Positions 8,055 through 16,910 are shown, counted from the stretch's first letter. The stretch is 64,000 nucleotides of DNA from an uncultured bacterium (GCA_946548895.1 CAMNQF010000010.1:1-64000), one strand, 5' to 3'. The notes: generated from the letters alone by a model not told the origin. A program made the numbers and translations.

Positions 8055-9023
8055 TCAGATGGTGAATTGGATGGCGCAGAAGGCGCCGTAAACCAGCAGC
8101 AGGACCACGCCCTGGGGACGGCTGAGTTTCCCGCGCTTGAGGGCGGGGAGGGTGAGCAGGGCCATGACAAAGAACATCACCGGGATATCCAGCACCAGCG
8201 AGGTGTTGCGGCCCGCGATGGTGGAAGTCTGGGGGATGGAGAAGGGGGCCAGCGCCACGGACACGCCGGACACCAGCACCAGGTTAAACAGGTTGGCCCC
8301 GATGACATTGCCCAGGGACAGGGCGCCGTGGCCCTTGAGCAGGGAGGTGATGGCGGTGACCAGCTCGGGCAGGGAGGTGCCCAGGGCCACGAAGGTGAGG
8401 GCGATCACCGACTCGGGCACGCCCAGGGCCTGGGCGATGCGGGTGCCGTTGTCCACCAGCAGGTCTGCCCCCACGGCGATGAGGGCCGCCCCCGCCACGA
8501 GCAGGACCGCGTCCTTGAGCATGGAGTTCTGCTCCGCCTCCGGCTGGGGCGCGGCGGGGCGGGCGGCGGCCTGGGATTTCATTTGCGCCACCGTGGCGGC
8601 CATATAGGCGAGGAACATGGCCAGCAGGAGGAAGCCGGTGATCCGGCTGAAATAGCCGGTGGTATAGGCCACCCCGGCGTAGATGGCGGCGGCGGTGAAG
8701 AAAAAGGCCACCGGCAGGCGCAGGCTCTTGGGGTCCACCGCTCCGGGGCGGACGGCCACGGTGATGGCGGCGATGAGGGCGGTGTTGCAGATGACGGAGC
8801 CGATGGCGTTGCCATAGGCGATCTCGCCGTGGCCGCTGAGGGCGGAGGTGGTGGACACCATCACCTCGGGCAGGGTGGTGCCGATGGACACCACCGTGGC
8901 CCCGATGAGCAGCTCGGGCAGGCGGAACCGGCGGGCGATGCCGGTGGCGCCGTCCACGAACCAGTCGCCGCCCTTGATAAGAAAGACCAGCCCCACGGCG
9001 AACAAGAGGACCGGGACAAGCAT
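8055..9023 (-). CDS. Calcium/sodium antiporter (CaCA family, YrbG-like)
   Basis: The 322-residue protein has ten or so hydrophobic helices arranged as two inverted halves, each with the alpha-repeat signature of the CaCA superfamily: VVSIGTTLPEVMVS...GNAIGSVICN in the first half and FVALGTSLPELVTAI...GNVIGANLFN in the second. Family members exchange Ca2+ for Na+ or H+ at the cytoplasmic membrane. The internal ATG at 9023 is chosen because GGAGG lies seven bases before it; the two upstream ATGs are too close to that site. The gene is followed 34 bases later by the nucleotidyltransferase. Confidence 0.92.
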   Translation of the reverse strand: MLVPVLLFAVGLVFLIKGGDWFVDGATGIARRFRLPELLIGATVVSIGTTLPEVMVSTTSALSGHGEIAYGNAIGSVICNTALIAAITVAVRPGAVDPKSLRLPVAFFFTAAAIYAGVAYTTGYFSRITGFLLLAMFLAYMAATVAQMKSQAAARPAAPQPEAEQNSMLKDAVLLVAGAALIAVGADLLVDNGTRIAQALGVPESVIALTFVALGTSLPELVTAITSLLKGHGALSLGNVIGANLFNLVLVSGVSVALAPFSIPQTSTIAGRNTSLVLDIPVMFFVMALLTLPALKRGKLSRPQGVVLLLVYGAFCAIQFTI

Positions 9024-9173
9024 GGGCATACCTCCCAAAACCGCGGCGCCGGGCCGTGGTCAGGCTCTGATGGGACAAGCAAATAAGACTGACTATCATT
9101 TAAACACGCTTCCCCCGATTTGTCAATGGTTGGATGGAGGATTTAAAGTACATGAAATTCTTCATATTTTATA

Positions 9174-9202
9174 TTGCCTTTGGGGAGGCGGAAGTATATA
9201 AT
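9174..9202 (+). promoter_or_regulatory. Promoter of the rhamnosidase/glucuronidase operon
   Basis: TTGCCT (9174-9179), a 17-base spacer and a perfect TATAAT (9197-9202), about 30 bases before the first ATG. No clear operator palindrome is seen nearby. Confidence 0.75.
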
Positions 9203-9231
9203 CAAAGGACTTTGAAAGGAGGCGGGGCGTT

Positions 9232-11382
9232 ATGGCGGAACGGGGCTGGATGACCATCCGGTCGTGGAGGAATGTCCGGCAGGCGGACGTGTTTCACCGG
9301 GAACGGGAGGAGGGTCCGGCGCCGGAGACGGGGGCGCCCCAAAACCTCCACGTGCTGGCCCGTGGGCGGGTAAAGCTGCCCCCGGGGCCCTGGGTGCTGC
9401 GGATCAGCGCCGACGACTACTACCACGCCTGGCTGAACGGAGAGTGGCTGGGCCAGGGGCCCGCCCCCGCCTACCACGACCGCTGCTATTACCAGGAGTA
9501 CCCGGTGGAGGGGGGGCGGACGGTGACGGTGGCCCTCCACCTCTACTATCAGGGGCTGGTGAACCGGGTGTGGAACAGCGGGGACGGCCGGTTTGCCCTG
9601 TGGGCGGAGTTTGTCCGGGACGGCGGGAAGCCGGACCGGCGCGGCATTGACTGGCGGTATCAGGTGTGCCGGGCCTACTCCGGGGGCGCGGTGGGATATG
9701 ACACCCAGTTTCTGGAGAACTTCGACAGCCGCCGCTGGCCCGAGGGCTGGGAGCGCCCCCATTTCAGCGGGCGGGGCTGGGGCCGCATGGAGCCGGCGGA
9801 GTGGGCGGATTACCGGCCGTCCCCCCAGCCCACCGCCAATCTCCGGCGGAACAGGGTGGACCCGGCGGAATGCCGCCCGGTGCCCGGCGGCGTCCTGCTG
9901 GACTTCGGCCGTGAGCGGACAGGCACCCTCCACGCCGCCGCCCGCGGCCGGGCGGGGCAGCGGATCACCCTCCGCTTCGGCGAGGAGCTGGACGGGGCGG
10001 GCCGGGTGCGGTTCGACCTGCGCTGCGGCTGCCGCTATGAGGAGTTCTGGACTCTCCGGGAGGGGGAGAGCGTCCTCCACCAGTACGACTACAAGGCGTT
10101 CCGCTACGTGGAGGTGCTGGGGCTGGAGGACGGCGCGGAACTGGCCCGGTGCTGGGTGTGGGAGCGGCACTACCCTATGGACGACGGGCTGTGCACCCTG
10201 TCCTGCGGGGCGGACCAGCTGGAGGAGATCTTCCAGATCTGCAAGAACGCCGTGCGCTGCGGGAGCCAGGAGGGCTACCTGGACTGCCCCAGCCGGGAAA
10301 AGGGCCAGTACCTGGGGGACGCGGTGGTCACCGCCCGGAGCCAGGTGTGGCTGACGGGGAAGACGGACCTGCTGCGCAAGTGCGTCCGGGACTTCATGGC
10401 CTCCGCCCGGGTGGCGCCCTCCCTGCTGGCGGTGGCCCCGGGGTCGCTGATGCAGGAGATCGCCGACTACTCCCTGCTGTTCCCCGCCCTGCCCCTGACG
10501 GACTACGACTTCACCGGGGACCGGGATTTCCTGCGGGAGTGCTGGCCCGCCGTGGAGGGCATCGCCGGGCAGTTTACCCCATACCAGCGCCCCGACGGCC
10601 TGCTGGAAAACGTGTCCCACAGCTGGAACCTGGTGGACTGGCCGGAAAACTACCGGGACGGCTACGACTTTCCCCTCACCCGCCCGGAGGTGGGGAGGGG
10701 GTGCCATAACGTGGTCAACGCCCTGTGGTTCGGCTTCCTGCTGATGAAGGAGAAGCTGGAGCGGCTGTTGGACCTGCCACGGACCCACCAGTCCCAGCGG
10801 GTGGGGACGGCGTTCCTGAAAACCTTCTGGCGCTGGGACCAGAAGCTGTTCGCCGACAGCGAGGGCAGCGCCCACTGCTCCCTCCACGCCAACCTGTACC
10901 CCGCCTGCTTCGGGCTGACCCCCGCCGTGGGGGAGGACGCCTACGAGCGGCTGCTGCTCACCCCCGGCCGGGCCTGCGGGCCGCTGCCCATGTACTTCGC
11001 CCTGCGGGGGCTGGGCCGGATGGGGCGGTATAAGGCCCTGTACCGGCTGCTCACCCGGGAGGACCAGTACGGCTGGCGCAATATGCTCCGGGAGGGGGCC
11101 ACCGCCTGCTTTGAGGCCTGGGGGAAGGACCAGAAGTGGAACACCAGCCTGTGCCACCCCTGGGCCAGCGGGGCCATCCCGCTGATGATCGAGGAGCTGG
11201 CGGGGGTGAAGCCGGACCCGGACTGGCCCAGCGGCTTCCGCTTCCAGCCCAGGCTGCCCGCCAAACTGGAGAACTTCCGCCTTCAGGTTCCCCTGCGGGG
11301 AAACCTGGTGCGGGTGGAGCAGCAGGAGTGGCGGGCCGCGCTGACGGTGACGCCGGTGAATCAGAACAGGAGAGGAGAATGA
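9232..11382 (+). CDS. Alpha-L-rhamnosidase-like glycoside hydrolase (GH78 type)
   Basis: The 716-residue protein shows the modular pattern of bacterial alpha-L-rhamnosidases: N-terminal beta-sandwich modules (ISADDYYHAWLNGEWLG at about 55-75; FGRERTGTLHA near 225), then an (alpha/alpha)6 barrel with the conserved DCPSREKGQYLGDA segment (residues about 349-362), which holds the acidic active-site cluster, and a Trp-rich NLVDWPENY region. No signal peptide is present, so it probably acts on short glycosides inside the cell. It is the first gene of an operon: the next start is only three bases after its stop. Family members usually release terminal alpha-L-rhamnose; linkage specificity cannot be determined here. 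Confidence 0.85.
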   Translation: MAERGWMTIRSWRNVRQADVFHREREEGPAPETGAPQNLHVLARGRVKLPPGPWVLRISADDYYHAWLNGEWLGQGPAPAYHDRCYYQEYPVEGGRTVTVALHLYYQGLVNRVWNSGDGRFALWAEFVRDGGKPDRRGIDWRYQVCRAYSGGAVGYDTQFLENFDSRRWPEGWERPHFSGRGWGRMEPAEWADYRPSPQPTANLRRNRVDPAECRPVPGGVLLDFGRERTGTLHAAARGRAGQRITLRFGEELDGAGRVRFDLRCGCRYEEFWTLREGESVLHQYDYKAFRYVEVLGLEDGAELARCWVWERHYPMDDGLCTLSCGADQLEEIFQICKNAVRCGSQEGYLDCPSREKGQYLGDAVVTARSQVWLTGKTDLLRKCVRDFMASARVAPSLLAVAPGSLMQEIADYSLLFPALPLTDYDFTGDRDFLRECWPAVEGIAGQFTPYQRPDGLLENVSHSWNLVDWPENYRDGYDFPLTRPEVGRGCHNVVNALWFGFLLMKEKLERLLDLPRTHQSQRVGTAFLKTFWRWDQKLFADSEGSAHCSLHANLYPACFGLTPAVGEDAYERLLLTPGRACGPLPMYFALRGLGRMGRYKALYRLLTREDQYGWRNMLREGATACFEAWGKDQKWNTSLCHPWASGAIPLMIEELAGVKPDPDWPSGFRFQPRLPAKLENFRLQVPLRGNLVRVEQQEWRAALTVTPVNQNRRGE

Positions 11383-11385
11383 ACG

Positions 11386-13179
11386 ATGCTTTACCCGAAA
11401 TTGAACAGCGCCCGGATGGCCGTTGACCTGGGGGGCGTGTGGGACTTCCAGACCGCCGGGGCGGACCAATGGCCCCGGCAGTGGGCGGACGGCCCCCTGC
11501 CGGAGCCCATGACCATGGCGGTGCCCGCCTCCTACAACGACCAGAAGGACCACGTGAACCTCCGCGCCCACTACGGCTGGGCGGTGTACCAGCGGACTTT
11601 CACCCTGCCCCGGCCCATGGCGGGGGAGCGGGTGGTGCTGCGCTTCGGCGCTGTGACCCACGCCGCTCAGGTCTATCTCAATGGCAGGAGCCTGGGGGAG
11701 CACAGGGGGGGGTTCCTGCCCTTTGAGTTTGAGGTGGACGAGCACCTGGTTCCGGGGGAGAACCGGCTCACCGTGGCGGTGGACAACCGGGTGGACTTCT
11801 CCACCCTGCCCGTGGGCAACGAGGGGGGCGTGGCCTTCTTCGGCTCGGACAACCCCGGCATTCCCTCCATCGAGCTGGCCAAAACCCGGTGCAGGCCCCA
11901 GAACCGGCCCAACTTCGACTTCTTCAACTACGCGGGCATCACCCGGCCCGTGACGCTGTACACCACCCCCCGGGCGTACATCAAGGATGTCTCCATTGTC
12001 ACGGACGTGGACGGCAGGGACGGCGTGGTGGACTACGCCGTGGAGACGGTGGGCCATGGGGAGGTCTGCGTGTCCATCCTGGACCAGGAGGGCGCGGAGG
12101 CGGCCCGGGCCAAGGGGGCCAGCGGGCGGCTGGTTATCCCCGGGGTAAAGCTGTGGAACCCCGGCGCGGCCTACCTCTACCGGCTGCGGATCTCCTTCTG
12201 GGACGACGAGTATGAGCAGTCTTTCGGCGTGCGCACGGTGAAGGTGGAGGGAACCCGATTCCTCATCAACGGCAGGCCCTTCTATTTCAAGGGCTTCGGC
12301 AAGCATGAGGACTCCTTCTTCCGCGGCCGGGGGCTGGACCAGTGCCTCAACGTGAAGGACGCCTCCCTCATCCGCTGGCTGGGGGCCAACTCCTTCCGCG
12401 CCAGCCACTACCCCTACGCCGAGGAGATGTACGACCTGTGCGACCGGGAGGGCATTGTGGTCATCGACGAGGTCCCCGCCGTGGGCATCAACGCCGGGGG
12501 GGCCCAGAACCCCTACCAGGTTATGCGCGTCCAGGGCCACCACGGGGACGTGATCCGGGACATGATCGCCCGGGACAAAAACCATCCCTGCGTGGTGATG
12601 TGGTCCATCGCCAACGAGCCGGACACTGAGCACTTCCCCCAGGACGCCTATGACTACTTCCATCCCCTGTATGAGCTGGCCCACGCCTGCGACCCCCAGG
12701 ACCGCCCTGTCACCCTGGTGTGCTGCCAGAACGACTATACCAAGGACATCACCACCCGGACCATGGACGTGTGCTGCGTCAACCGCTATTACGGCTGGTA
12801 CAACCTCAGCGGCGACCTGGACGCCGCCTGCGACGCGCTGAACACCGAGCTGGACTTCTGGGCGGAGACCGGCAAGCCGCTGATGCTCACCGAGTACGGC
12901 GCGGACACCTATCCCGGCATCCACAACACCAGCGGCGAGATGTTCAGCGAGGAGTTCCAGGCGGACTACTACGCCCGGCTCAACGCGGAGCTGGACAAGC
13001 GGCCCTTCTTCATCGGCGAGCACGTGTGGAATTTCGCCGACTTTGCCACCATCCAAGGGCCCATGCGGGTGGACGGCAACAAAAAGGGGCTGCTCACCCG
13101 GGACCGCCGCCCCAAGCTGGCCGCCCACTACTTCCGCCGGCGCTGGAACAAAATTCCTAATTTCGGATACAAGGGGTAA
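11386..13179 (+). CDS. uidA: Beta-glucuronidase (GH2, gut GUS type)
   Basis: The 597-residue protein aligns well by eye with E. coli GUS: GFGKHED, RASHYPYAEEM, the acid/base Glu in WSIANEPDTE, the NRYYGWY substrate-binding tyrosines, the nucleophile Glu in MLTEYGADT, EHVWNFADFAT, and GNKKGLLTRDR. This last segment holds the Asn-x-Lys pair that recognises the glucuronate carboxylate and separates GUS from beta-galactosidases. The loop after EVPAVGIN is roughly a dozen residues shorter than E. coli Loop 1, so a mini-loop class is likely. It has no signal peptide. GGAG lies before the ATG. It is co-transcribed with the rhamnosidase and ends at a strong terminator. Confidence 0.93.
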   Translation: MLYPKLNSARMAVDLGGVWDFQTAGADQWPRQWADGPLPEPMTMAVPASYNDQKDHVNLRAHYGWAVYQRTFTLPRPMAGERVVLRFGAVTHAAQVYLNGRSLGEHRGGFLPFEFEVDEHLVPGENRLTVAVDNRVDFSTLPVGNEGGVAFFGSDNPGIPSIELAKTRCRPQNRPNFDFFNYAGITRPVTLYTTPRAYIKDVSIVTDVDGRDGVVDYAVETVGHGEVCVSILDQEGAEAARAKGASGRLVIPGVKLWNPGAAYLYRLRISFWDDEYEQSFGVRTVKVEGTRFLINGRPFYFKGFGKHEDSFFRGRGLDQCLNVKDASLIRWLGANSFRASHYPYAEEMYDLCDREGIVVIDEVPAVGINAGGAQNPYQVMRVQGHHGDVIRDMIARDKNHPCVVMWSIANEPDTEHFPQDAYDYFHPLYELAHACDPQDRPVTLVCCQNDYTKDITTRTMDVCCVNRYYGWYNLSGDLDAACDALNTELDFWAETGKPLMLTEYGADTYPGIHNTSGEMFSEEFQADYYARLNAELDKRPFFIGEHVWNFADFATIQGPMRVDGNKKGLLTRDRRPKLAAHYFRRRWNKIPNFGYKG

Positions 13180-13183
13180 AAAG

Positions 13184-13222
13184 CCGCGGGATTGTGGTAT
13201 TTCCACAATCCCGCGGTTTTTT
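13184..13222 (+). terminator. Intrinsic terminator of the rhamnosidase/glucuronidase operon
   Basis: A 14-bp perfect stem (CCGCGGGATTGTGG and its complement) with a five-base loop is followed by six Ts. Confidence 0.93.
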
Positions 13223-13248
13223 CGGCCCGCTTTTTGGCGGAACGGAAA

Positions 13249-13277
13249 TTGACAAAACGAGGGGGGCGGGCTATGAT
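13249..13277 (+). promoter_or_regulatory. Sigma-A promoter of the FakB/FabT-like operon
   Basis: TTGACA (13249-13254), a 17-base spacer, TATGAT (13272-13277). The expected transcription start falls inside the first of three operator palindromes. Confidence 0.9.
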
Positions 13278-13279
13278 AC

Positions 13280-13324
13280 TTTGAAAGTCAAATGATTTGA
13301 GATTCAAAATATTTGAGCTTCAAA
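13280..13324 (+). promoter_or_regulatory. Three tandem TTTGA-N3-TCAAA operators
   Basis: Three perfect 13-bp palindromes TTTGANNNTCAAA lie at 13280-13292, 13296-13308 and 13312-13324, with an exact 16-bp period, covering the start of transcription. The pattern equals the core of FabT sites known from streptococci (TTTGATTATCAAA). The gene for a MarR/FabT-type regulator is second in the operon, so autorepression is likely. Confidence 0.82.
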
Positions 13325-13347
13325 CGATCTTTTAAGGAGATGTTTTT

Positions 13348-14193
13348 ATGGTACGCATCATCACCGACGGCACCAGCGACCTGTCCGCCCAGCGGGCGGC
13401 GGAGCTCAACGTCCACGTCATGCCCATGCGGGTGTTCTTCGGCCAGGAGAGCTTTGTGGACGGGGTGGATATCACCCGGGAGGAGTTTTTCGCCCGGCTG
13501 GACTCCTGCCAGGAACTGCCCACCACCTCTCAGCTCAACCCCGACGACTTCCTGGAGGTGTTTCAGAAGTACGTGGACCAGGGGGATCAGGTGGTGGGCA
13601 TCTTCCTGTCCTCCGAACTGAGCGGCACCTGCCAGTCCGCCTGCATCGCCCGGGATATGGCGGAGGGCGGGGAGATCCACATCGTGGACTCCCGCACCGT
13701 CACCTTTGCCTTGGCCCTGCTGGTGGAGGAGGCGGCCCGTATGCGGGACAGGGGCCTGTCCGCCGCCCAGATCGCGGAGGCGGTGGAACAGCTGGCCCGG
13801 CGCGCCAAGCTGCTGGCCATCGTGGACACCCTGACTTACTTAAAGAAGGGCGGGCGCATTTCCGCCGCCACCGCCGCCGTGGGCGGGCTGCTGGGCATCA
13901 AGCCCATCGTGGAGGTGGACAGCCGGGGCACGGTGGAAGCCGTGGGCAAGGCCCGGTCCATGGCCTCCGGCCTGGAGTGGATCGCCCGGCACATTGAGCA
14001 GGCCCCGGCGGACCCCGCTTATGCCGTGGCCTACGGCCACTCCAACTCCCCCGAGCGGGTGCCCCTGTGCATGGAGGCGCTGAAGGATGTCCTGCCCCAG
14101 GGCCGGCCCCCGCTGATGGGGTCCATCGGCGCGGTGATCGGCACCCACGTGGGCCCCGGCGCGGTGGGCGTGGCCTACATCGCGGCGGAGTGA
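13348..14193 (+). CDS. DegV/FakB family fatty-acid-binding protein
   Basis: The 281-residue protein has the DegV layout: N-terminal VRIITDGTSDLS, PTTSQLNPDDF at about 51-61, the SSELSGTC loop, the DSRTVTFAL segment, a helix with TYLKKGGRIS and a C-terminal GAVIGTHVGPGA. DegV proteins bind a fatty acid, and several act as FakB, presenting it to fatty acid kinase FakA for phosphorylation before phospholipid synthesis. AAGGAG precedes the ATG. The MarR-type gene starts eight bases after its stop. The three operators and the FabT-like neighbour strongly suggest a fatty-acid uptake role. No fakA lies in this window. Confidence 0.92.
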   Translation: MVRIITDGTSDLSAQRAAELNVHVMPMRVFFGQESFVDGVDITREEFFARLDSCQELPTTSQLNPDDFLEVFQKYVDQGDQVVGIFLSSELSGTCQSACIARDMAEGGEIHIVDSRTVTFALALLVEEAARMRDRGLSAAQIAEAVEQLARRAKLLAIVDTLTYLKKGGRISAATAAVGGLLGIKPIVEVDSRGTVEAVGKARSMASGLEWIARHIEQAPADPAYAVAYGHSNSPERVPLCMEALKDVLPQGRPPLMGSIGAVIGTHVGPGAVGVAYIAAE

Positions 14194-14201
14194 GGGCGCC
14201 T

Positions 14202-14666
14202 ATGGAGGAAAACCGCAACTACGCCCGGGAGCTGAACGGCTTCCTGGTCGAGGTGTTCAACAATATTCTGAAAACGGAGGAGGCCTATGTCTCCCAGTGC
14301 TGCCCGGACCTGTCCCTCCGGGAGATGCACCTCATTGAGGAGGTGTGCCGGGCGGTGGACCAGGGGCGGGACAACCGCTCTTCGGCCATAGCCGCCGCCC
14401 AGCACGTGACGGCGGGCACCCTCACGGTGGCGGTAAACCAGCTGGAGGCCAAGGGCTATCTGGAGCGGGTGCGGGACGGCAGCGACAAGCGGTCTGTCCG
14501 CCTGCGGCCCACCCCGAAGGGGCGGGAGGCCGACCGCCGCCACGGTGATTTTCATCGGGAACTGGTGGAGGCCGCCGTGGAGCGGCTGACCGCTGAGGAG
14601 ACGGCGGTGCTGGCCCGGGGACTGAACGGCGTTGCCGCCTTCATCCAAGAGAAGTATTTCGCGTAG
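14202..14666 (+). CDS. MarR-family regulator, FabT-like
   Basis: The 154-residue protein has a MarR winged helix: LSLREMHLIEEV helix, AAAQHVTAGTLTVAVNQLEAKGYLERV recognition region and RDGSDKRSVRLRPTPKG wing. Length and gene partnership fit FabT, the fatty-acid-responsive repressor of Firmicutes lipid genes. The longer open frame overlaps the upstream DegV gene, so the ATG at 14202 is chosen, eight bases after that stop, with a modest GGAGTGAGG site. It is predicted to bind the TTTGA-N3-TCAAA sites upstream of its own operon. The FabT assignment rests on site type and neighbour, not on alignment. Confidence 0.82.
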   Translation: MEENRNYARELNGFLVEVFNNILKTEEAYVSQCCPDLSLREMHLIEEVCRAVDQGRDNRSSAIAAAQHVTAGTLTVAVNQLEAKGYLERVRDGSDKRSVRLRPTPKGREADRRHGDFHRELVEAAVERLTAEETAVLARGLNGVAAFIQEKYFA

Positions 14667-14675
14667 CCGGACGGT

Positions 14676-15458
14676 TTAAGAGATATCCTTCCGCCGGTAC
14701 CGCCACAGGCCGAACGCCGCTCCCAGCAGCCCCAGGCCGCAGCCCGCCAGCACGGGGCCGGCCAGGGGGTCCCCGGCAAAGACCCGGGCGGCGTCGGCGT
14801 AGTAATAAGGGGTGGCGAAGCGCAGCCAGTCCAGCCCCGGGTCCAGGTTGATGAGCAGCCCCGCGAAGTACAGCACCGCCGCCAGCCCCATGGCCAGCCC
14901 GAAGCTGGTCCGGCGAAGCAGGGCGGACAGCCCGAAGCACAGCCCGCCGATCTCCAGCTGCATCAGCAGCAGGGCGCCGTGGTAGGCCAGCAGCTTGGAC
15001 CAGTCCGCCTCCTCGCCGATGGCCAGAATGCCCCCCGCGCCGCAGGCCAGGCACACCAGGTTGAGGGCGGCGGTCAGGGCGGACAGCGCCGCCAGCTTCT
15101 CCCCGGCAACCCGCAGGCGGCTGACGGGATGGGTGAGGAGGAATTCCGCCGTGTGGCCCCCCTCCTCCCCGGCTAGCAGGCCCATGGCGGTGAGGGCGGC
15201 GTAGAACGCCCCGCCCAGGCCCAGGATGTTGCCGCACTCCGTGCCGTAGAAGCCCAGGACGGACCCGAATTGCAGCTTGTCCAGGCCAAAGGCGGCGGAG
15301 AAGCCCCCCATGCCGGCGAACAGGGCGGACACGTCGTCCATGGAGCTGGCGAAGGAGGGGTACAGCCCCACGCACACCGCCATCAGCCCGCCCACCACGG
15401 TGGACCACACCAGGAAGCTCACCGCGCCGGCCCGCAGCTCTTTGCAGAAAATGGTCAT
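14676..15458 (-). CDS. ABC-2 type transporter permease
   Basis: The 260-residue protein has six predicted TM helices and opens MTIFCKELRAG. A TAEFLLTHPVSR motif near residues 105-115 is typical of ABC-2 permeases of the bacitracin/multidrug type. It starts inside the end of the ATPase gene (ATGA overlap) and is the last gene of a TetR-ATPase-permease operon. It probably forms the membrane pore of an efflux or lipid-export pump. The substrate is unknown. Confidence 0.83.
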   Translation of the reverse strand: MTIFCKELRAGAVSFLVWSTVVGGLMAVCVGLYPSFASSMDDVSALFAGMGGFSAAFGLDKLQFGSVLGFYGTECGNILGLGGAFYAALTAMGLLAGEEGGHTAEFLLTHPVSRLRVAGEKLAALSALTAALNLVCLACGAGGILAIGEEADWSKLLAYHGALLLMQLEIGGLCFGLSALLRRTSFGLAMGLAAVLYFAGLLINLDPGLDWLRFATPYYYADAARVFAGDPLAGPVLAGCGLGLLGAAFGLWRYRRKDIS

Positions 15459-16147
15459 TGACCAGCCCTCCCCTCGTAGTAGTCGAAAAATTTGTTCTCA
15501 ATGTCCAGTTCCGCCGTGGTTCCCTCCACCACCAGGCGGCCCTCCCGGAGGATGGCTGCCCGGCCGCAGTACCGCTGGACCTCATAGAGCACATGGGAGG
15601 AGAGAAATACAGTGGCTCCCTCCTTTTGCCGCGTTTCCAGCTCGGCCCAGAAGGCCCGCTGGACCAGGGGGTCCAGGCCGCTGGTGGGCTCGTCCAGGAT
15701 GTACAGCCGGGGCCGGTGCTGCATGGCGCACACGATGGACACCTTCTTCCGGTTGCCCAGGCTCAGCTCCCGGACGCGCTTCCGGGGGTCCAGGTCCAGG
15801 GCCTGGCACAGTGTTTCGGCCTGGGCGGAGCAGTCACGCCGGCGCAGGCGGGCGGACAGCCGGATGACTTCCCCGGCCCGCATTTCGGGATAGAACATGG
15901 CCTCGGAGGGCATATAGCCCACCTGGGCCAATATTTTTTCCTTCTCCCGGGCGCAGTCCAGCCCCAGCACCCGGGCGGACCCGGCGGTGGGGGAGAGCAG
16001 GCCCACCAGGGTGCGGATGGTGGTGGATTTGCCCGCGCCGTTGGGGCCGATGAAGCCGAAGCAGCAGCCCTCCGGGACATGGAGGGTCAGGTCCGTCACC
16101 CCCCGGGCCCTTCCGTAGGTCTTGGTGAGATGGTCGATCTGGATCAT
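15455..16147 (-). CDS. ABC transporter ATP-binding protein
   Basis: The 230-residue ATPase has Walker A GPNGAGKST (about 35-43), a signature motif degenerated to LSLGNRKK, Walker B LYILDEPTSGLDP and the switch His in FLSSHVLYEV. It pairs with the ABC-2 permease, whose start overlaps its stop, and its own start overlaps the end of the TetR gene. This translationally coupled arrangement is typical of regulated efflux pumps. Confidence 0.92.
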   Translation of the reverse strand: MIQIDHLTKTYGRARGVTDLTLHVPEGCCFGFIGPNGAGKSTTIRTLVGLLSPTAGSARVLGLDCAREKEKILAQVGYMPSEAMFYPEMRAGEVIRLSARLRRRDCSAQAETLCQALDLDPRKRVRELSLGNRKKVSIVCAMQHRPRLYILDEPTSGLDPLVQRAFWAELETRQKEGATVFLSSHVLYEVQRYCGRAAILREGRLVVEGTTAELDIENKFFDYYEGRAGQ

Positions 16148-16773
16148 AGGTACTCCTCCTTGTAGAGAAATTGGCGCAGCATATCCGCGTTTTTTTTGTA
16201 CTCCTGGAACAGCTTGTTGATCTCTTCCGCCGTGCAGGCGCCGGTCTCCGCCAGCATCCCCTCGGCGGACAGGGTGAGAAGGCGGACCACCTGCCGGGGG
16301 TCCACGCCGTCCTTGAACTTGCTCAGGTCCATCCGGGCAAGGAAGGAGCCGGTGGACTGGGCCAGCACATCGTCCAGTTTTTTCCGCAGCTTGGGGGAGA
16401 GCACGCTGTCCCGCTCATAGTAGGCCCGCATGACGAAGCGGAACAGCCCGGGCATACGCAGCACCATGTCCATCTTGATTTTATGCCCCCGCTCCAGGGC
16501 GGAAAAGAAGTCCGTCTCCCCGTAGTAGCTCATCCGCTCCACCTGGCGGTTGAACACCTCCATGCAGGCGTCAATCGCGTACTGGAACAGGTAGGCGTAC
16601 AGCTCCCGCTTGTCCTTGAAGTAGTGGAACAGCAGGCTCTTGGACACTCCGGCCCGCTTGGCGATGGCGTCGGCGGAGGTTTTTTTGAAGGAGCCCTCGC
16701 CGAATTCGATCATGGCGCTGTTGCGGATGAGGTCCTGGCGCTCCGGGGGCAGGCTGAAAAACTTTATGTTCAT
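16144..16773 (-). CDS. TetR-family regulator of the ABC operon
   Basis: The 209-residue protein has an N-terminal TetR DNA-binding domain (residues about 14-60: FKKTSADAIAKRAGVSKSLLFHYFKDKRELYAYL) and a helical ligand domain. AAAGGAGG lies about seven bases before the ATG. It is the first gene of the operon, overlapping the ATPase gene by four bases. The promoter contains a 17-bp palindrome over the -35, expected to be its operator. The inducer is unknown. Confidence 0.92.
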   Translation of the reverse strand: MNIKFFSLPPERQDLIRNSAMIEFGEGSFKKTSADAIAKRAGVSKSLLFHYFKDKRELYAYLFQYAIDACMEVFNRQVERMSYYGETDFFSALERGHKIKMDMVLRMPGLFRFVMRAYYERDSVLSPKLRKKLDDVLAQSTGSFLARMDLSKFKDGVDPRQVVRLLTLSAEGMLAETGACTAEEINKLFQEYKKNADMLRQFLYKEEYL

Positions 16774-16798
16774 AGGGCGCCCTCCTTTCCGAGACCAC

Positions 16799-16825
16799 CA
16801 TACCGCCGTTGACCAAATCGGTCAA
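16799..16825 (-). promoter_or_regulatory. tetR promoter with overlapping operator palindrome
   Basis: Minus strand: TTGACC (16820-16825), 17 bases, TATGGT (16799-16804). The palindrome TTGACC-N5-GGTCAA (16809-16825) covers the -35 and is a natural TetR-type autoregulation site. Confidence 0.7.
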
Positions 16826-16910
16826 GACCCCAAAATGAATTTTGCGGGTGGGAGACGCCGCGGCCCTGGTCACGATTTCGTTTAGCGGTACAGTTCTCCC
16901 GGGCATAACT

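Noticed and set aside
9202-13206. 1334-codon open frame on the minus strand
   Set aside because: It is the antisense shadow of the rhamnosidase and glucuronidase genes; high GC keeps opposite frames open. No ribosome site, low-complexity His/Pro/Gly composition.
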